Shown here piece after piece: positions 1-6,682 of a stretch of 9,472 bases of DNA; positions within the stretch are counted from its first letter, which is position 1, and each line of letters opens with the position of its first letter. The notes under the pieces were generated by a model. It had not been told where the DNA came from, ran no database searches, and saw nothing but the letters and a program-made list of their open reading frames with translations. Made by a program: the position numbers and the translations under genes. Source of the stretch: an uncultured Treponema sp. (GTDB lineage Bacteria; Spirochaetota; Spirochaetia; Treponematales; Treponemataceae); the NCBI GenBank assembly GCA_946611835.1, contig CAMOEE010000093.1, positions 1 to 9,472 of the forward strand, written 5' to 3'.

Positions 1-590
1 AAAACGAGAATCTTCCGCCTTTTTACCGTTCATTCGATTACTGGCTCAATGTTTCGATTCTTCTCTTTTACCTTTGCGGCGAATCAGGAGGAACCGGCTG
101 GCTAGTCACTTACTTTAAGGACACGGGCCTCATGGGGCAGACTTTCGCACAAATCAGCTCTTCCCTCATGTGGATTATGATTATGTTCGGGCGGCTGGCA
201 GTAGCCTTCATCTCATCAAAAGTTAACAAGAATGTCCTGATAGTCATAATGGCTGCCCTTAACACGGCTTTTTTCATACTGATGATTGCGACAAGGTCCA
301 TGCCCCTGATTATCGCAGGTCTTCTTGGAACCGGCCTCAGCATGTCAGGCATCTACCCGACAACTCTCTCGACCATGCACCGCTCTTACAACTCCTCCCC
401 CCTTGCAAGCGGATTCGCAATCGGAATAGCCGTAATCGGTGGAATCTCAATGCCTATTATCGTCGGTGCAATCGCAGATAAATACGGGGTTTCTCAGGGA
501 ATCAGTACGATAGCAGTCGCTTTGTCAGTAATGCTTATCCTTACAATCGTCAAACTCATACGGAGCAAGAAAATAAGCAAATCTTTGTAA
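1..590 (+). CDS. MFS transporter, C-terminal half (5' end outside window)
   Basis: The reading frame is open from the first complete codon at position 3 to the TAA at 588-590, so about 195 residues of a longer protein are visible. They form roughly six hydrophobic segments, as expected for TM7-TM12 of a 12-TM major facilitator. One segment starts at the left edge and contains GESGGTGWL. The next is followed by GRLAVAFISSK, matching the usual G-R-x3 cytoplasmic loop of MFS proteins. Then come an Ala/Ile-rich helix, a helix with GLSMSGIYPTTLS, a Gly-rich helix ending in GAIADKYG, and a last helix followed by a basic tail. The substrate cannot be read from this half; the Gly/Pro pattern resembles sugar-type MFS carriers, but that is only an impression. 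The protein would sit in the inner membrane. No convincing terminator follows it before the next gene at 688. Confidence 0.85.
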   Translation, partial: NENLPPFYRSFDYWLNVSILLFYLCGESGGTGWLVTYFKDTGLMGQTFAQISSSLMWIMIMFGRLAVAFISSKVNKNVLIVIMAALNTAFFILMIATRSMPLIIAGLLGTGLSMSGIYPTTLSTMHRSYNSSPLASGFAIGIAVIGGISMPIIVGAIADKYGVSQGISTIAVALSVMLILTIVKLIRSKKISKSL

Positions 591-652
591 ATCATTAACA
601 ATCTCTTACCTTCTTCTAACAGCCCTCACAAGTTCAAGAGCTCGCACAGATT

Positions 653-680
653 TATACTTATGGTATCTTACGAAGCGAGG
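653..680 (+). promoter_or_regulatory. Possible -10 box and ribosome binding site of the lipoprotein gene
   Basis: TATACT at 653-658 is a good -10 hexamer, but no recognisable -35 lies at normal spacing. GAGG at 677-680 is a Shine-Dalgarno sequence seven bases before the ATG at 688, and it supports that start over the ATG at 660, which belongs to another frame. The promoter call is weak; the ribosome site is reasonable. Confidence 0.4.
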
Positions 681-687
681 TATTTTT

Positions 688-2529
688 ATGAAAAAGAGGA
701 TTTTTGCACTTCTTACGGCGATTTTTCTACTTACAGCCTGCGACAATCAGATTGCAAGCAGCGATTCAGACACCTCCAGCTCATCTACTTCAGGGACGAG
801 CACGACGACCTGGAAAAACGGAAGTTCAGGATCAGGCTCTTCAGGAACCGGTTTAGGAACAGGAACATCATCTTCTACAACCACCGCGACAAGCTCGACC
901 AGCGCAACATTCACATACACAGAAGACACGAACATTTTTGAGGTCGATTCATCAGTATCCAGCGTTACAATCGAGGGACTTTCAAGCGGAAAGACAATCT
1001 ACCTGACAAAAACGAACCCGACAAGCTCGGCAATCTCTTCTTCTTACACAAGATATGTCACGGGCGCAAGCGGAATATCACTTTCTTCAGGTGACAGTGA
1101 GGCCGGCTCATCAGGCACAAGCTCATCATCATCCGGCCACAGCCACCCCAGCCATAACTGCACAAGCCTTTCACTGAATCTCGCCCTTCCGCAGATTGAA
1201 GAGTCAGAATCTCGGGCAGCAAGCTCATTCCTCACAAAAGTCACTCCTGCAAGCTACACGGAAAGCGATGTGGGAAGCGCCACACGCTCAATCTACATAG
1301 ACCAGGATTCTGACATATCGACTTTTGCATCAGAGACAGCCACCCTTCAGGCACTCGGCCAATACTGCTATGTCTGGGTCGTAAGCGACAACTGGACTTC
1401 ATCTTCTGCCAGCGGAGAAAAAATCAACTCAGAGATTGCACAGAAAATCGCATCAAATTTCGACTCAATGTACCTTAAAATCAGGAATGTATTCGGCGAG
1501 GAATCAAACTACCTGACATCAAACACGAGCCTTACTTCTCAAATCGCAATGAGCGACTACAGCGAGACCGGAGAAATCGTCAACATAGTGATTTATGACA
1601 TCGGAAAAGATTACTCGAACGGCACGAACTCAGGAAGCGTGGTCGGATATTTCTATGCGAAGGACTATTTTTACCTCTCAAATCCAAGCTCTGTCTACAA
1701 ATACTCGAACAAGGGAAAATATTTCTATGTTGATGCCTACTATGCCGTCGCCTACACAAGCACGGTCTACTCAACCCTGGCCCACGAATTCCAGCACATG
1801 ATTGACTTCGGCGTAAAATCAATGGAGAATGGTCTCGTAAGCTCGACATCCTGGAACGAAATGAAGTCTATGCTCTGCGAGGATATAATGCACTCAACTT
1901 TGTGCGAGCTTGACTCAGATTTCAGCGATGACGATTCCCCTGTCGCACGACTTCCTCTCTTCAACCGTCACTATTATGATGTCGGCCTGGAATACAAAGA
2001 AAGCAGCCCGGAAGTCTACTATTCTTATTCGAACAACTATGCCTTCGGCGCATGGCTCCTAAGAAACAATGGCGGTATTCCTCTCCTCAACGAAATGGCA
2101 ACAAACTCATACACTGATGAAAAATCTCTCCTAAAGGCACTCAGCTCGACCGGAGCTGACTCAACAACAATGGAAGATTTGCTGAAGAATTATGCGGCAG
2201 CCTGCGTTTTGAGCAGCGAGGATTCAGGTTTTGCCACCCTTGTTTCGGATTCTCTCCTTACCCTGAACGGCTACAGCTACTCGCTGAATGCGATAGACTT
2301 ATGGAACCTTGCAAGCGCCCTACCGGAAACATATTCCGAATGCAAGGAGTCGACCAGCTATTACAAATTCGACGGTCCTCTTCTCTACGGATACAGCTCA
2401 CAGGTCGCCCTCCGTCCATACGGAATCAGCCTGCAAAAAGTGGGAAGCAGCACCAGCGACACGGTGACAATAAGCTTCAACACGAGCGGAATCTCCACGA
2501 GCCAGAGAGTATACCTGGTGGTGGAATAA
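688..2529 (+). CDS. Secreted lipoprotein with M30-like zinc metallopeptidase motif
   Basis: This is a 613-residue protein. Residues 1-17 form a lipoprotein signal peptide (Lys-Lys-Arg, then a hydrophobic run ending Leu-Thr-Ala), with Cys18 as the predicted lipidated residue, so the mature protein should be membrane-anchored and probably surface or periplasmic. Residues about 24-75 and 135-150 are almost entirely Ser/Thr/Gly, a flexible low-complexity tether; a small His cluster GHSHPSHNC follows at 150-158. The folded part begins near 160. HEFQHMIDF at 366-374 gives a zinc-binding HExxH (His366, Glu367, His370). It is followed by SWNEMKSMLCEDI, where Glu391 or Glu398 is a candidate third ligand, as in hyicolysin-type (M30) peptidases with their W-x-NE segment. 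A YAFGAWLLRNNGG stretch further on also fits that family. I infer an extracellular protease; neither its substrate nor catalytic activity can be shown from sequence. It is convergent with galK. Confidence 0.75.
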   Translation: MKKRIFALLTAIFLLTACDNQIASSDSDTSSSSTSGTSTTTWKNGSSGSGSSGTGLGTGTSSSTTTATSSTSATFTYTEDTNIFEVDSSVSSVTIEGLSSGKTIYLTKTNPTSSAISSSYTRYVTGASGISLSSGDSEAGSSGTSSSSSGHSHPSHNCTSLSLNLALPQIEESESRAASSFLTKVTPASYTESDVGSATRSIYIDQDSDISTFASETATLQALGQYCYVWVVSDNWTSSSASGEKINSEIAQKIASNFDSMYLKIRNVFGEESNYLTSNTSLTSQIAMSDYSETGEIVNIVIYDIGKDYSNGTNSGSVVGYFYAKDYFYLSNPSSVYKYSNKGKYFYVDAYYAVAYTSTVYSTLAHEFQHMIDFGVKSMENGLVSSTSWNEMKSMLCEDIMHSTLCELDSDFSDDDSPVARLPLFNRHYYDVGLEYKESSPEVYYSYSNNYAFGAWLLRNNGGIPLLNEMATNSYTDEKSLLKALSSTGADSTTMEDLLKNYAAACVLSSEDSGFATLVSDSLLTLNGYSYSLNAIDLWNLASALPETYSECKESTSYYKFDGPLLYGYSSQVALRPYGISLQKVGSSTSDTVTISFNTSGISTSQRVYLVVE

Positions 2530-2532
2530 AAA

Positions 2533-2580
2533 CTATATATAGCGCCTTACACCATCTCCGCTTTTACACATAAAGAAACC
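2533..2580 (-). pseudogene. Detached duplicate of the galK 3' end
   Basis: Read on the - strand from 2580, this stretch encodes GFFMCKSGDGVRRYI and then TAG at 2535-2533. The functional galK ends GFFVCKSGDGVARVF and stop, also 16 codons, at 2669-2622. The first 32 bases of the two copies differ at four positions, and the remaining 16 at eight. There is no start codon or ribosome site, so this is a remnant and not a gene. The GDGVRRYI ending may be the older galK terminus, displaced by whatever introduced the hairpins at 2583-2633. The alternative is a scar of allele replacement in which the resident tail stayed behind. Confidence 0.65.
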
Positions 2581-2582
2581 TT

Positions 2583-2601
2583 GGAAAAGCTTCGCTTTTC
2601 C
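2583..2601. repeat. Perfect 8-bp hairpin with 3-nt loop
   Basis: GGAAAAGC pairs with GCTTTTCC across a TTC loop (GAA on the - strand). It lies between the convergent lipoprotein and galK genes. On the + strand the next T-run begins seven bases after the stem, and on the - strand no T-run follows, so it is not a canonical intrinsic terminator, although it may slow or end transcription from either side. Confidence 0.8.
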
Positions 2602-2604
2602 TGA

Positions 2605-2633
2605 CGAGTTTTTTAGCTTTGCTAAAAAACTCG
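2605..2633. repeat. Perfect 13-bp hairpin containing the galK stop codon
   Basis: CGAGTTTTTTAGC pairs with GCTAAAAAACTCG across a 3-nt loop. The galK stop TAG (complement of 2622-2624) is in one arm, so the palindrome encodes the last residues of galK (Arg-Val-Phe). A six-base T or A run lies inside each arm instead of after it, unlike a textbook terminator. It may still act as a two-way 3' end or as an mRNA-stabilising structure. Confidence 0.8.
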
Positions 2634-3815
2634 CGCAACTCCATCCCCACTTTTACACACAAAGAAACCGGCAGAATATCCTATCTTTTTCGTGTATTCT
2701 TTTTGCACATTTTCGATGAATGAGTCAACTTTATCTTTATGAACGAGAGCAATAGCACAGCCACCAAAGCCGGCTCCTGTCATCCTGGAGCCAAGACAGC
2801 ATTCCTGTTTTTGAGAGGTCTCAGCCAGAGTGTCAAGCTCCGGGCCTGTCACTTCGTAGTCATTCTTGAGGGAAGAATGTGATGCGTTCAAAAGCTCTCC
2901 GAGTTTCTGTAAGTCACCGGCTTTCAATGCGGTCACGGCATCAAGGACTCTTCTATTTTCGTAAACACAGTGTTTTGCCCGCTTCTGAAGGACTTCATCA
3001 GTGATAAAAGACTTGACCTCTTCCCACTTCGACGGAGTAAGCTCGCATAAGGCTTTTACCCCCGCTCCATTATCATTGAGGATTTTCAGGGCCGCTTCAC
3101 ACTGACTCCTTCTTTCGTTGTATTTTGAATCGGAAAGCTTTCGCACCTTGTTGGTGTTCATAACGACGAAGCGGTAGTCTCCCAGCTCAAGAGGCGCATA
3201 CTCGTATTCCAAAGTCGCACAGTCCAGCATTTCGGCTGTATTTTTCTTTCCTGTAGCGATTATGAACTGATCCATGATTCCGCAGTTAACGCCCATAAAA
3301 TTATGCTCACTCATCTGGCCGAGTTTGGCAATCTCAATGCGGTCGATTCCAAGGTCAAAAGTGTCGCTCACGGCATAGGCAAAGCCACATTCAAGGGCTG
3401 AGGAAGAAGAAATTCCCCCGCCAGCCGGAACATTGCTGGCCATAAGAATTTCAAAGCCGCAGGGAAGTTTGTAGCCCTGGGCCTTAATCTGGCTCAAAAT
3501 TCCGTTCAGGTAATTGGCATAGTCGTTTTTTTTGTCGTATGAAAAATTTTCTCCGATGTCAAACTCATAGCTTCCGGGAAAACGCAGGTCGTTATAGATG
3601 ATTTTTGAATCAGAGCGCTTACGGATCGCAAGATAAAGATAGCGGTCAATAGCCGCAGGGAAAACCTTTCCGCCATTATAGTCTATATGCTCTCCGATGA
3701 TATTGATTCTCGCCGGAGAAGCATAAACACGAACATCAGAAGTCTCTCCGCCATAAAGCTCAACAAACTCACCCGGTAAATCCTTCGGGTCATATTCCTT
3801 AGCAGTCAATCCCAT
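2622..3815 (-). CDS. galK: Galactokinase
   Basis: This is a cytoplasmic GHMP-family kinase that phosphorylates alpha-D-galactose at C1 with ATP, the first committed Leloir step. It has 397 residues, near the usual 380-400. The galactokinase signature is at about 34-49 (SPARINIIGEHIDYNGG) with Arg36, Glu42 and Asp45. The ATP-binding GHMP motif PAGGGISSSSA spans 130-140, the catalytic Asp is in GIMDQ (Asp182), and the third GHMP motif GSRMTGAGFGG is at 342-352. I chose the ATG at 3815 because GGAGGA lies five bases upstream (3821-3826) and MGLTAKEYD begins the family-like N-terminus. A longer frame reaching 3905 only translates the 7-nt tandem repeat. It is the last gene of galT-galM-galK, 128 bases after galM. 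Its C-terminus is odd: the final codons lie in a palindrome and a second copy of the tail follows. The core motifs are intact, so activity is expected. Confidence 0.95.
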   Translation of the reverse strand: MGLTAKEYDPKDLPGEFVELYGGETSDVRVYASPARINIIGEHIDYNGGKVFPAAIDRYLYLAIRKRSDSKIIYNDLRFPGSYEFDIGENFSYDKKNDYANYLNGILSQIKAQGYKLPCGFEILMASNVPAGGGISSSSALECGFAYAVSDTFDLGIDRIEIAKLGQMSEHNFMGVNCGIMDQFIIATGKKNTAEMLDCATLEYEYAPLELGDYRFVVMNTNKVRKLSDSKYNERRSQCEAALKILNDNGAGVKALCELTPSKWEEVKSFITDEVLQKRAKHCVYENRRVLDAVTALKAGDLQKLGELLNASHSSLKNDYEVTGPELDTLAETSQKQECCLGSRMTGAGFGGCAIALVHKDKVDSFIENVQKEYTKKIGYSAGFFVCKSGDGVARVF

Positions 3816-3835
3816 AAAATTCCTCCAAGATGGAA

Positions 3836-3877
3836 GTTGAAAGTTGAAAGTTGAAAGTTGAAAGTTGAAAGTTGAAA
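3836..3877. repeat. Six perfect tandem copies of GTTGAAA
   Basis: Six 7-nt units run without interruption in the galM-galK gap, ending ten bases upstream of the galK ribosome binding site. An array with such short identical units can change copy number by replication slippage. It is transcribed as TTTCAAC repeats in the gal mRNA leader of galK. Confidence 0.95.
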
Positions 3878-3880
3878 ACT

Positions 3881-3912
3881 CGGGACGAGCGAGCGAAGCA
3901 AGCAATGTCCCG
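3881..3912. repeat. Hairpin between the two 7-nt arrays
   Basis: CGGGAC (3881-3886) pairs with GTCCCG (3907-3912). Inside, GC/GC pairs and a GCGAAGC tip (3893-3899) are separated by purine-rich internal loops. It sits at the centre of the galM-galK gap. No T-run follows on the gal-mRNA strand, so termination there is not predicted; a role in mRNA processing or translation of galK is possible. Confidence 0.65.
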
Positions 3913-3925
3913 TGCCTAACTTTCC

Positions 3926-3967
3926 GTTTTCAGTTTTCAGTTTTCATCTTTCAGTTTTCATCTTTAA
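3926..3967. repeat. 7-nt array GTTTTCA/TCTTTCA overlapping the galM 3' end
   Basis: Six heptads in phase: GTTTTCA three times, TCTTTCA, GTTTTCA, TCTTTAA. On the - strand they read as TGAAAAC or TGAAAGA units, the opposite orientation to the GTTGAAA array at 3836-3877. The galM stop (3944-3946) and its last six codons (KMKTER) lie inside the array, so the repeat has rewritten or extended the galM C-terminus. Confidence 0.85.
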
Positions 3968-5029
3968 CACAGTCTTGTGCCAGTATTTTTCTCCGGGGCG
4001 CAAAATGCAGCTGGGAAAGTCCGGCTCGTTCATCGCATTTGGGAAGCGCTCGGTCTCAAAACAGACGGCATCGTGCCTTTTGTGAGTGACGCCACCCTTT
4101 CCACCTGCTCCTTCAAGAAAGTTTCCTGTATAGACATGAACTCCCCTCTGATTGGTGAACATTTCCATGTGAATGCCGCTTTCCTCGCTCCAAACCTCCC
4201 CCAGCCTGACAAGTTTTGTCTCGTCAGCATTGGTCACGAAGCAGTGGTCATAGCCGAAGGGATCATCTTTTTTTGTGAGTGCCGTATTCGCTCCGTCAGA
4301 TTTCTCTGTTATAAGTTTTTCTATGTCCCGCCCGATTGTCTTTTCTTTCGTAAAGTCAAAGGCCGTTCCCGAAACAGGGACAATTTCTCCGGTGGGAAGA
4401 AGCTCGCCGTTAGCCCTCAAAAATTTATGGCAGTCAAGCTGCAGATGATGATTCAATATGCTTCCCTTTCCGTTCAGATTGAAGTAAGCATGATTAGTCA
4501 GATTGATTGGTGTTGCCTTGTCGCTTGTGGCGCTGTATTCCCAAATCAGCTCATTTTTGTCATTTAGCTTATAAATCACGCACAAATCAAGATTTCCGGG
4601 CATTCCCTGCTCGCCGTCAGGACTTTTTCGGGTAAATTTTACGCCCTCGCCCTCGCTGTCAGAATATTCTTCAGCCTCCCAGAGCATTTTTTCGTAACGG
4701 GTATTTCCGCCGTGAAGACAGTTTTTCCCGTCATTTTTGTCAAGGAAATATTCTTTTCCGTCGAGAGAGAACTTTGCCCCGGCGATTCTGTTTGCCACAC
4801 GCCCGACAATTGCATTGTGAGAAGCTGTCCCCGCCTTCCAGCCTTCAAGACTGTCATAGCCCAGAAGAATGTCGATTTTCTCCCCTGACTTATCGGCAAG
4901 CAGGCCCTTTTTTGCCGGAACGAAAAGATTCGTAATGGTGCAGCCATAGTTCATCGCTGAGAACGAAACCTTTCCGTTAGAGACGATGTACAAACTGATT
5001 TCACCATCAATTTTTTTGATTTCTGTCAT
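3944..5029 (-). CDS. galM: Aldose 1-epimerase (galactose mutarotase)
   Basis: This cytoplasmic enzyme interconverts beta- and alpha-D-galactose, giving galactokinase its alpha substrate. It has 361 residues, within the usual 340-380. Family landmarks are in order: NYGCTITNL near 27-35, GRVANRIAGAKF at 76-87 with the substrate-binding Arg81, LHGG with His106, the catalytic acid His180 in NLTNHAYFNL, Asp261 in GYDHCFV, and the catalytic base Glu325 in CFETERFPNAMNEPDFPS. The ATG at 5029 has AGGAGAG five bases upstream (5035-5041); the alternative start at 5053 overlaps galT and lacks this support. The gene starts 13 bases after the galT stop, so the two are almost certainly co-transcribed and its ribosome site lies in that gap. 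The C-terminal KMKTER is encoded by the 7-nt array and is probably not an ancestral ending. Confidence 0.95.
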   Translation of the reverse strand: MTEIKKIDGEISLYIVSNGKVSFSAMNYGCTITNLFVPAKKGLLADKSGEKIDILLGYDSLEGWKAGTASHNAIVGRVANRIAGAKFSLDGKEYFLDKNDGKNCLHGGNTRYEKMLWEAEEYSDSEGEGVKFTRKSPDGEQGMPGNLDLCVIYKLNDKNELIWEYSATSDKATPINLTNHAYFNLNGKGSILNHHLQLDCHKFLRANGELLPTGEIVPVSGTAFDFTKEKTIGRDIEKLITEKSDGANTALTKKDDPFGYDHCFVTNADETKLVRLGEVWSEESGIHMEMFTNQRGVHVYTGNFLEGAGGKGGVTHKRHDAVCFETERFPNAMNEPDFPSCILRPGEKYWHKTVLKMKTER

Positions 5030-5042
5030 ATTTTCTCTCCTT

Positions 5043-6572
5043 TTAGATACCAAGTGTATTCACAAATTTCATGAAAGCAGCCCTGCCCTCATCATTGTAT
5101 TTATAGACTCCAGCATGTTCCAGAACCTTACCGAAGACTTGTCCTACCTCTTCCTTGAGAACTTCATCACACTGTTCCACGCTCATTTTCACAAAGTCAT
5201 ATTTCTGGCAGAGTTCTTTACACCAGTCAGCGTGCTTTGAAAGGCTCTCTATCGCAGAAATGTCTTTTCCACTACGAAGAGCCTCGTTCAAATCAGAAAG
5301 TTCTGCCTTAAGTCTTCCCGGAAGAATCGCAAGTCCCATAACTTCAATCAGGCCAATATTTTCCTTTTTGATGTGATGAAGCTCGGCATGAGGATGATAG
5401 ACTCCAAGCGGATGCTCCTCAGTCGTGATGTTATTCCGCAAAACAAGGTCAAGCTCAAAATCTTGGCCACTTCTTCGGGCAATCGGATTGAGAGTGTTGT
5501 GTTTTTCTCCGTCAGTTTCGGCAAGGATGAAGACTTTTTCGTCTGTGTAGCCCCGCCACTTTTCCAGAACATGCTCGGCAAACTCAACAAGACGCTCTTT
5601 TTTCGCTCCCCGGACACGGATTACGCTCATCGGCCATTTTATGATGCCAAGTTTTAAGTCCTCAAAGCCTTTAACGCTGAATTCTGTTTCAACAGGAGCC
5701 TTAGCCATCGGGAATTCATACGCTCCGCCCTGAAAATGGTCATGTGTCAGAATCGAGCCTCCGACAATCGGCAAATCGGCGTTGCTTCCGAGGATATAAT
5801 GCGGGAATTTTTCGACGAATTCCAGAAGACGCTCGAAAGTCTTTTTTGTGATTGCCATCGGACTGTGTTCATAATTGAAAACGATACAGTGCTCGTTGTA
5901 GTAGACATAAGGAGAATACTGAAAGCCCCACTTCTCGCCCGCAAGCTCAATCGGAATAATGCGGTGATTTTCCCGGGCAGGATGATTTATCCGCCCGGCA
6001 TAGCCCTCATTTTCCTTGCATAAAAGGCACTTCGGGTATCCCGCCTGTTTCATGAGTTTTGCGGCGGCAATTGCCTTAGGGTCTTTCTCAGGCTTTGAAA
6101 GGTTAATCGTGATGTCGAGGTCGCCGTACGGAGTTTTTGAAATCCATTTTAAGTCCTTACAGACACGGTAACGGCGGATATAGTCCGAGTCCTGCGACAA
6201 TTTATAAAAGAAATCAGTCGCCTCTTTCGGAGATTTTTTATAAAGCTCATTAAATTTTTTGATGATGTTACTTGGCCTGTCAACCATTACGCTCATAAGG
6301 CGGGCATCAAACAAATCCCGGTAAACAACTCCGTCACCCCCGATCAGCCCCTTTTCAACTGCATAATCAAGAATATTTTTGAGGATGTCCTCAAGGTCAG
6401 AAATCTCAACAGGTGGAACGGCAGAAACATCGCTGTCGTTGTCAAATCCGTCAAGCCCCAAAAGAAGAAGAAGCTGATTCTTGACGAAAACAAGGTCGTC
6501 TTTTTCAATAAGCCCAGCTTTAAGTCCATAAGAAGCAAGGCGGTTTATTTCATGCTGAATGGAAATGCTCAT
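5043..6572 (-). CDS. galT: UDP-glucose--hexose-1-phosphate uridylyltransferase (Firmicutes-type GalT)
   Basis: This cytoplasmic enzyme exchanges galactose 1-phosphate with UDP-glucose to give UDP-galactose and glucose 1-phosphate. From the ATG at 6572 it has 509 residues, the size of the large Gram-positive-type GalT family and not of the roughly 350-residue E. coli type. Visible motifs are CLLCKENEGYAGR with Cys182 and Cys185 and the active-site-like HDHFQGG (His277-x-His279-x-Gln281, the H-x-H-x-Q pattern of the histidine-triad superfamily), followed by YHPHAELHHIKKENIGLIEVMG from 392. The frame extends to a TTG at 6599, but family N-termini start near MSISIQHEI, and the TTG lies between the predicted promoter hexamers. 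Neither start has a Shine-Dalgarno sequence. It is the first gene of the gal operon. Its partner galE must be elsewhere in the genome. Confidence 0.95.
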   Translation of the reverse strand: MSISIQHEINRLASYGLKAGLIEKDDLVFVKNQLLLLLGLDGFDNDSDVSAVPPVEISDLEDILKNILDYAVEKGLIGGDGVVYRDLFDARLMSVMVDRPSNIIKKFNELYKKSPKEATDFFYKLSQDSDYIRRYRVCKDLKWISKTPYGDLDITINLSKPEKDPKAIAAAKLMKQAGYPKCLLCKENEGYAGRINHPARENHRIIPIELAGEKWGFQYSPYVYYNEHCIVFNYEHSPMAITKKTFERLLEFVEKFPHYILGSNADLPIVGGSILTHDHFQGGAYEFPMAKAPVETEFSVKGFEDLKLGIIKWPMSVIRVRGAKKERLVEFAEHVLEKWRGYTDEKVFILAETDGEKHNTLNPIARRSGQDFELDLVLRNNITTEEHPLGVYHPHAELHHIKKENIGLIEVMGLAILPGRLKAELSDLNEALRSGKDISAIESLSKHADWCKELCQKYDFVKMSVEQCDEVLKEEVGQVFGKVLEHAGVYKYNDEGRAAFMKFVNTLGI

Positions 6573-6578
6573 AGAAAT

Positions 6579-6607
6579 ATTGTCAAACTGATTGGGCAAA
6601 GTGTCAA
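6579..6607 (-). promoter_or_regulatory. Predicted promoter of the gal operon
   Basis: On the - strand a perfect TTGACA (6607-6602) is followed by 17 bases and GACAAT (6584-6579), which matches four of six -10 positions. Transcription starting six or seven bases on would begin at or next to the galT ATG at 6572, implying a leaderless mRNA and fitting the missing Shine-Dalgarno. The hexamers are visible; their use is inferred. Confidence 0.55.
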
Positions 6608-6624
6608 GAGAAAAAAGGGAAAAA

Positions 6625-6641
6625 TGATAGTAATACTATCA
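6625..6641. promoter_or_regulatory. Perfect 17-bp palindrome upstream of galT, candidate operator
   Basis: TGATAGTAATACTATCA has 8-bp arms around a single central base and ends 17 bases upstream of the predicted gal -35 box. Its size and symmetry suit a dimeric helix-turn-helix regulator. No regulator gene is in the window to pair it with. It is A/T-rich and followed by an A8 run on the + strand, so a weak terminator-like hairpin is an alternative reading. Confidence 0.45.
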
Positions 6642-6682
6642 AAAAAAACTCCGCTTGTATGACTGGAATTGAAATTTCTCAC

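Larger units (their letters stand above)
2549..2669. repeat. 32-bp direct repeat pair flanking two hairpins
   Basis: The copies are 2549-2580 and 2638-2669, identical at 28 of 32 positions, separated by 57 bases that contain the two palindromes. The right copy is coding sequence of galK; the left copy is the detached tail. The arrangement resembles a target duplication around a small insertion, although 32 bp is long for a typical target duplication and the copies have diverged. Confidence 0.75.

Noticed and set aside
660..941. 93-codon + strand frame overlapping the start of the lipoprotein gene
   Set aside because: It has no ribosome site and overlaps the lipoprotein signal peptide and tether in another frame; the Arg/Phe-rich product is a frame shadow.
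2583..2633. Reading the two hairpins as a standard bidirectional intrinsic terminator
   Set aside because: Neither stem is followed directly by a T-run on either strand; the T-run of the larger hairpin is inside its arm. A termination role is possible but not shown.
3816..3905. N-terminal extension of galK reaching into the 7-nt repeat (LSTFNFQL-type residues)
   Set aside because: It only translates the heptad array, lacks a ribosome site, and the ATG at 3815 has a strong Shine-Dalgarno and a family-like start.
3836..3967. A CRISPR array
   Set aside because: The units are 7 nt with no spacers, so this is a simple tandem repeat.
3977..4567. 196-codon open frame on the + strand opposite galM
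   Set aside because: It lies wholly within galM, which has all its catalytic residues; the antisense frame has no ribosome site and no recognisable family features.
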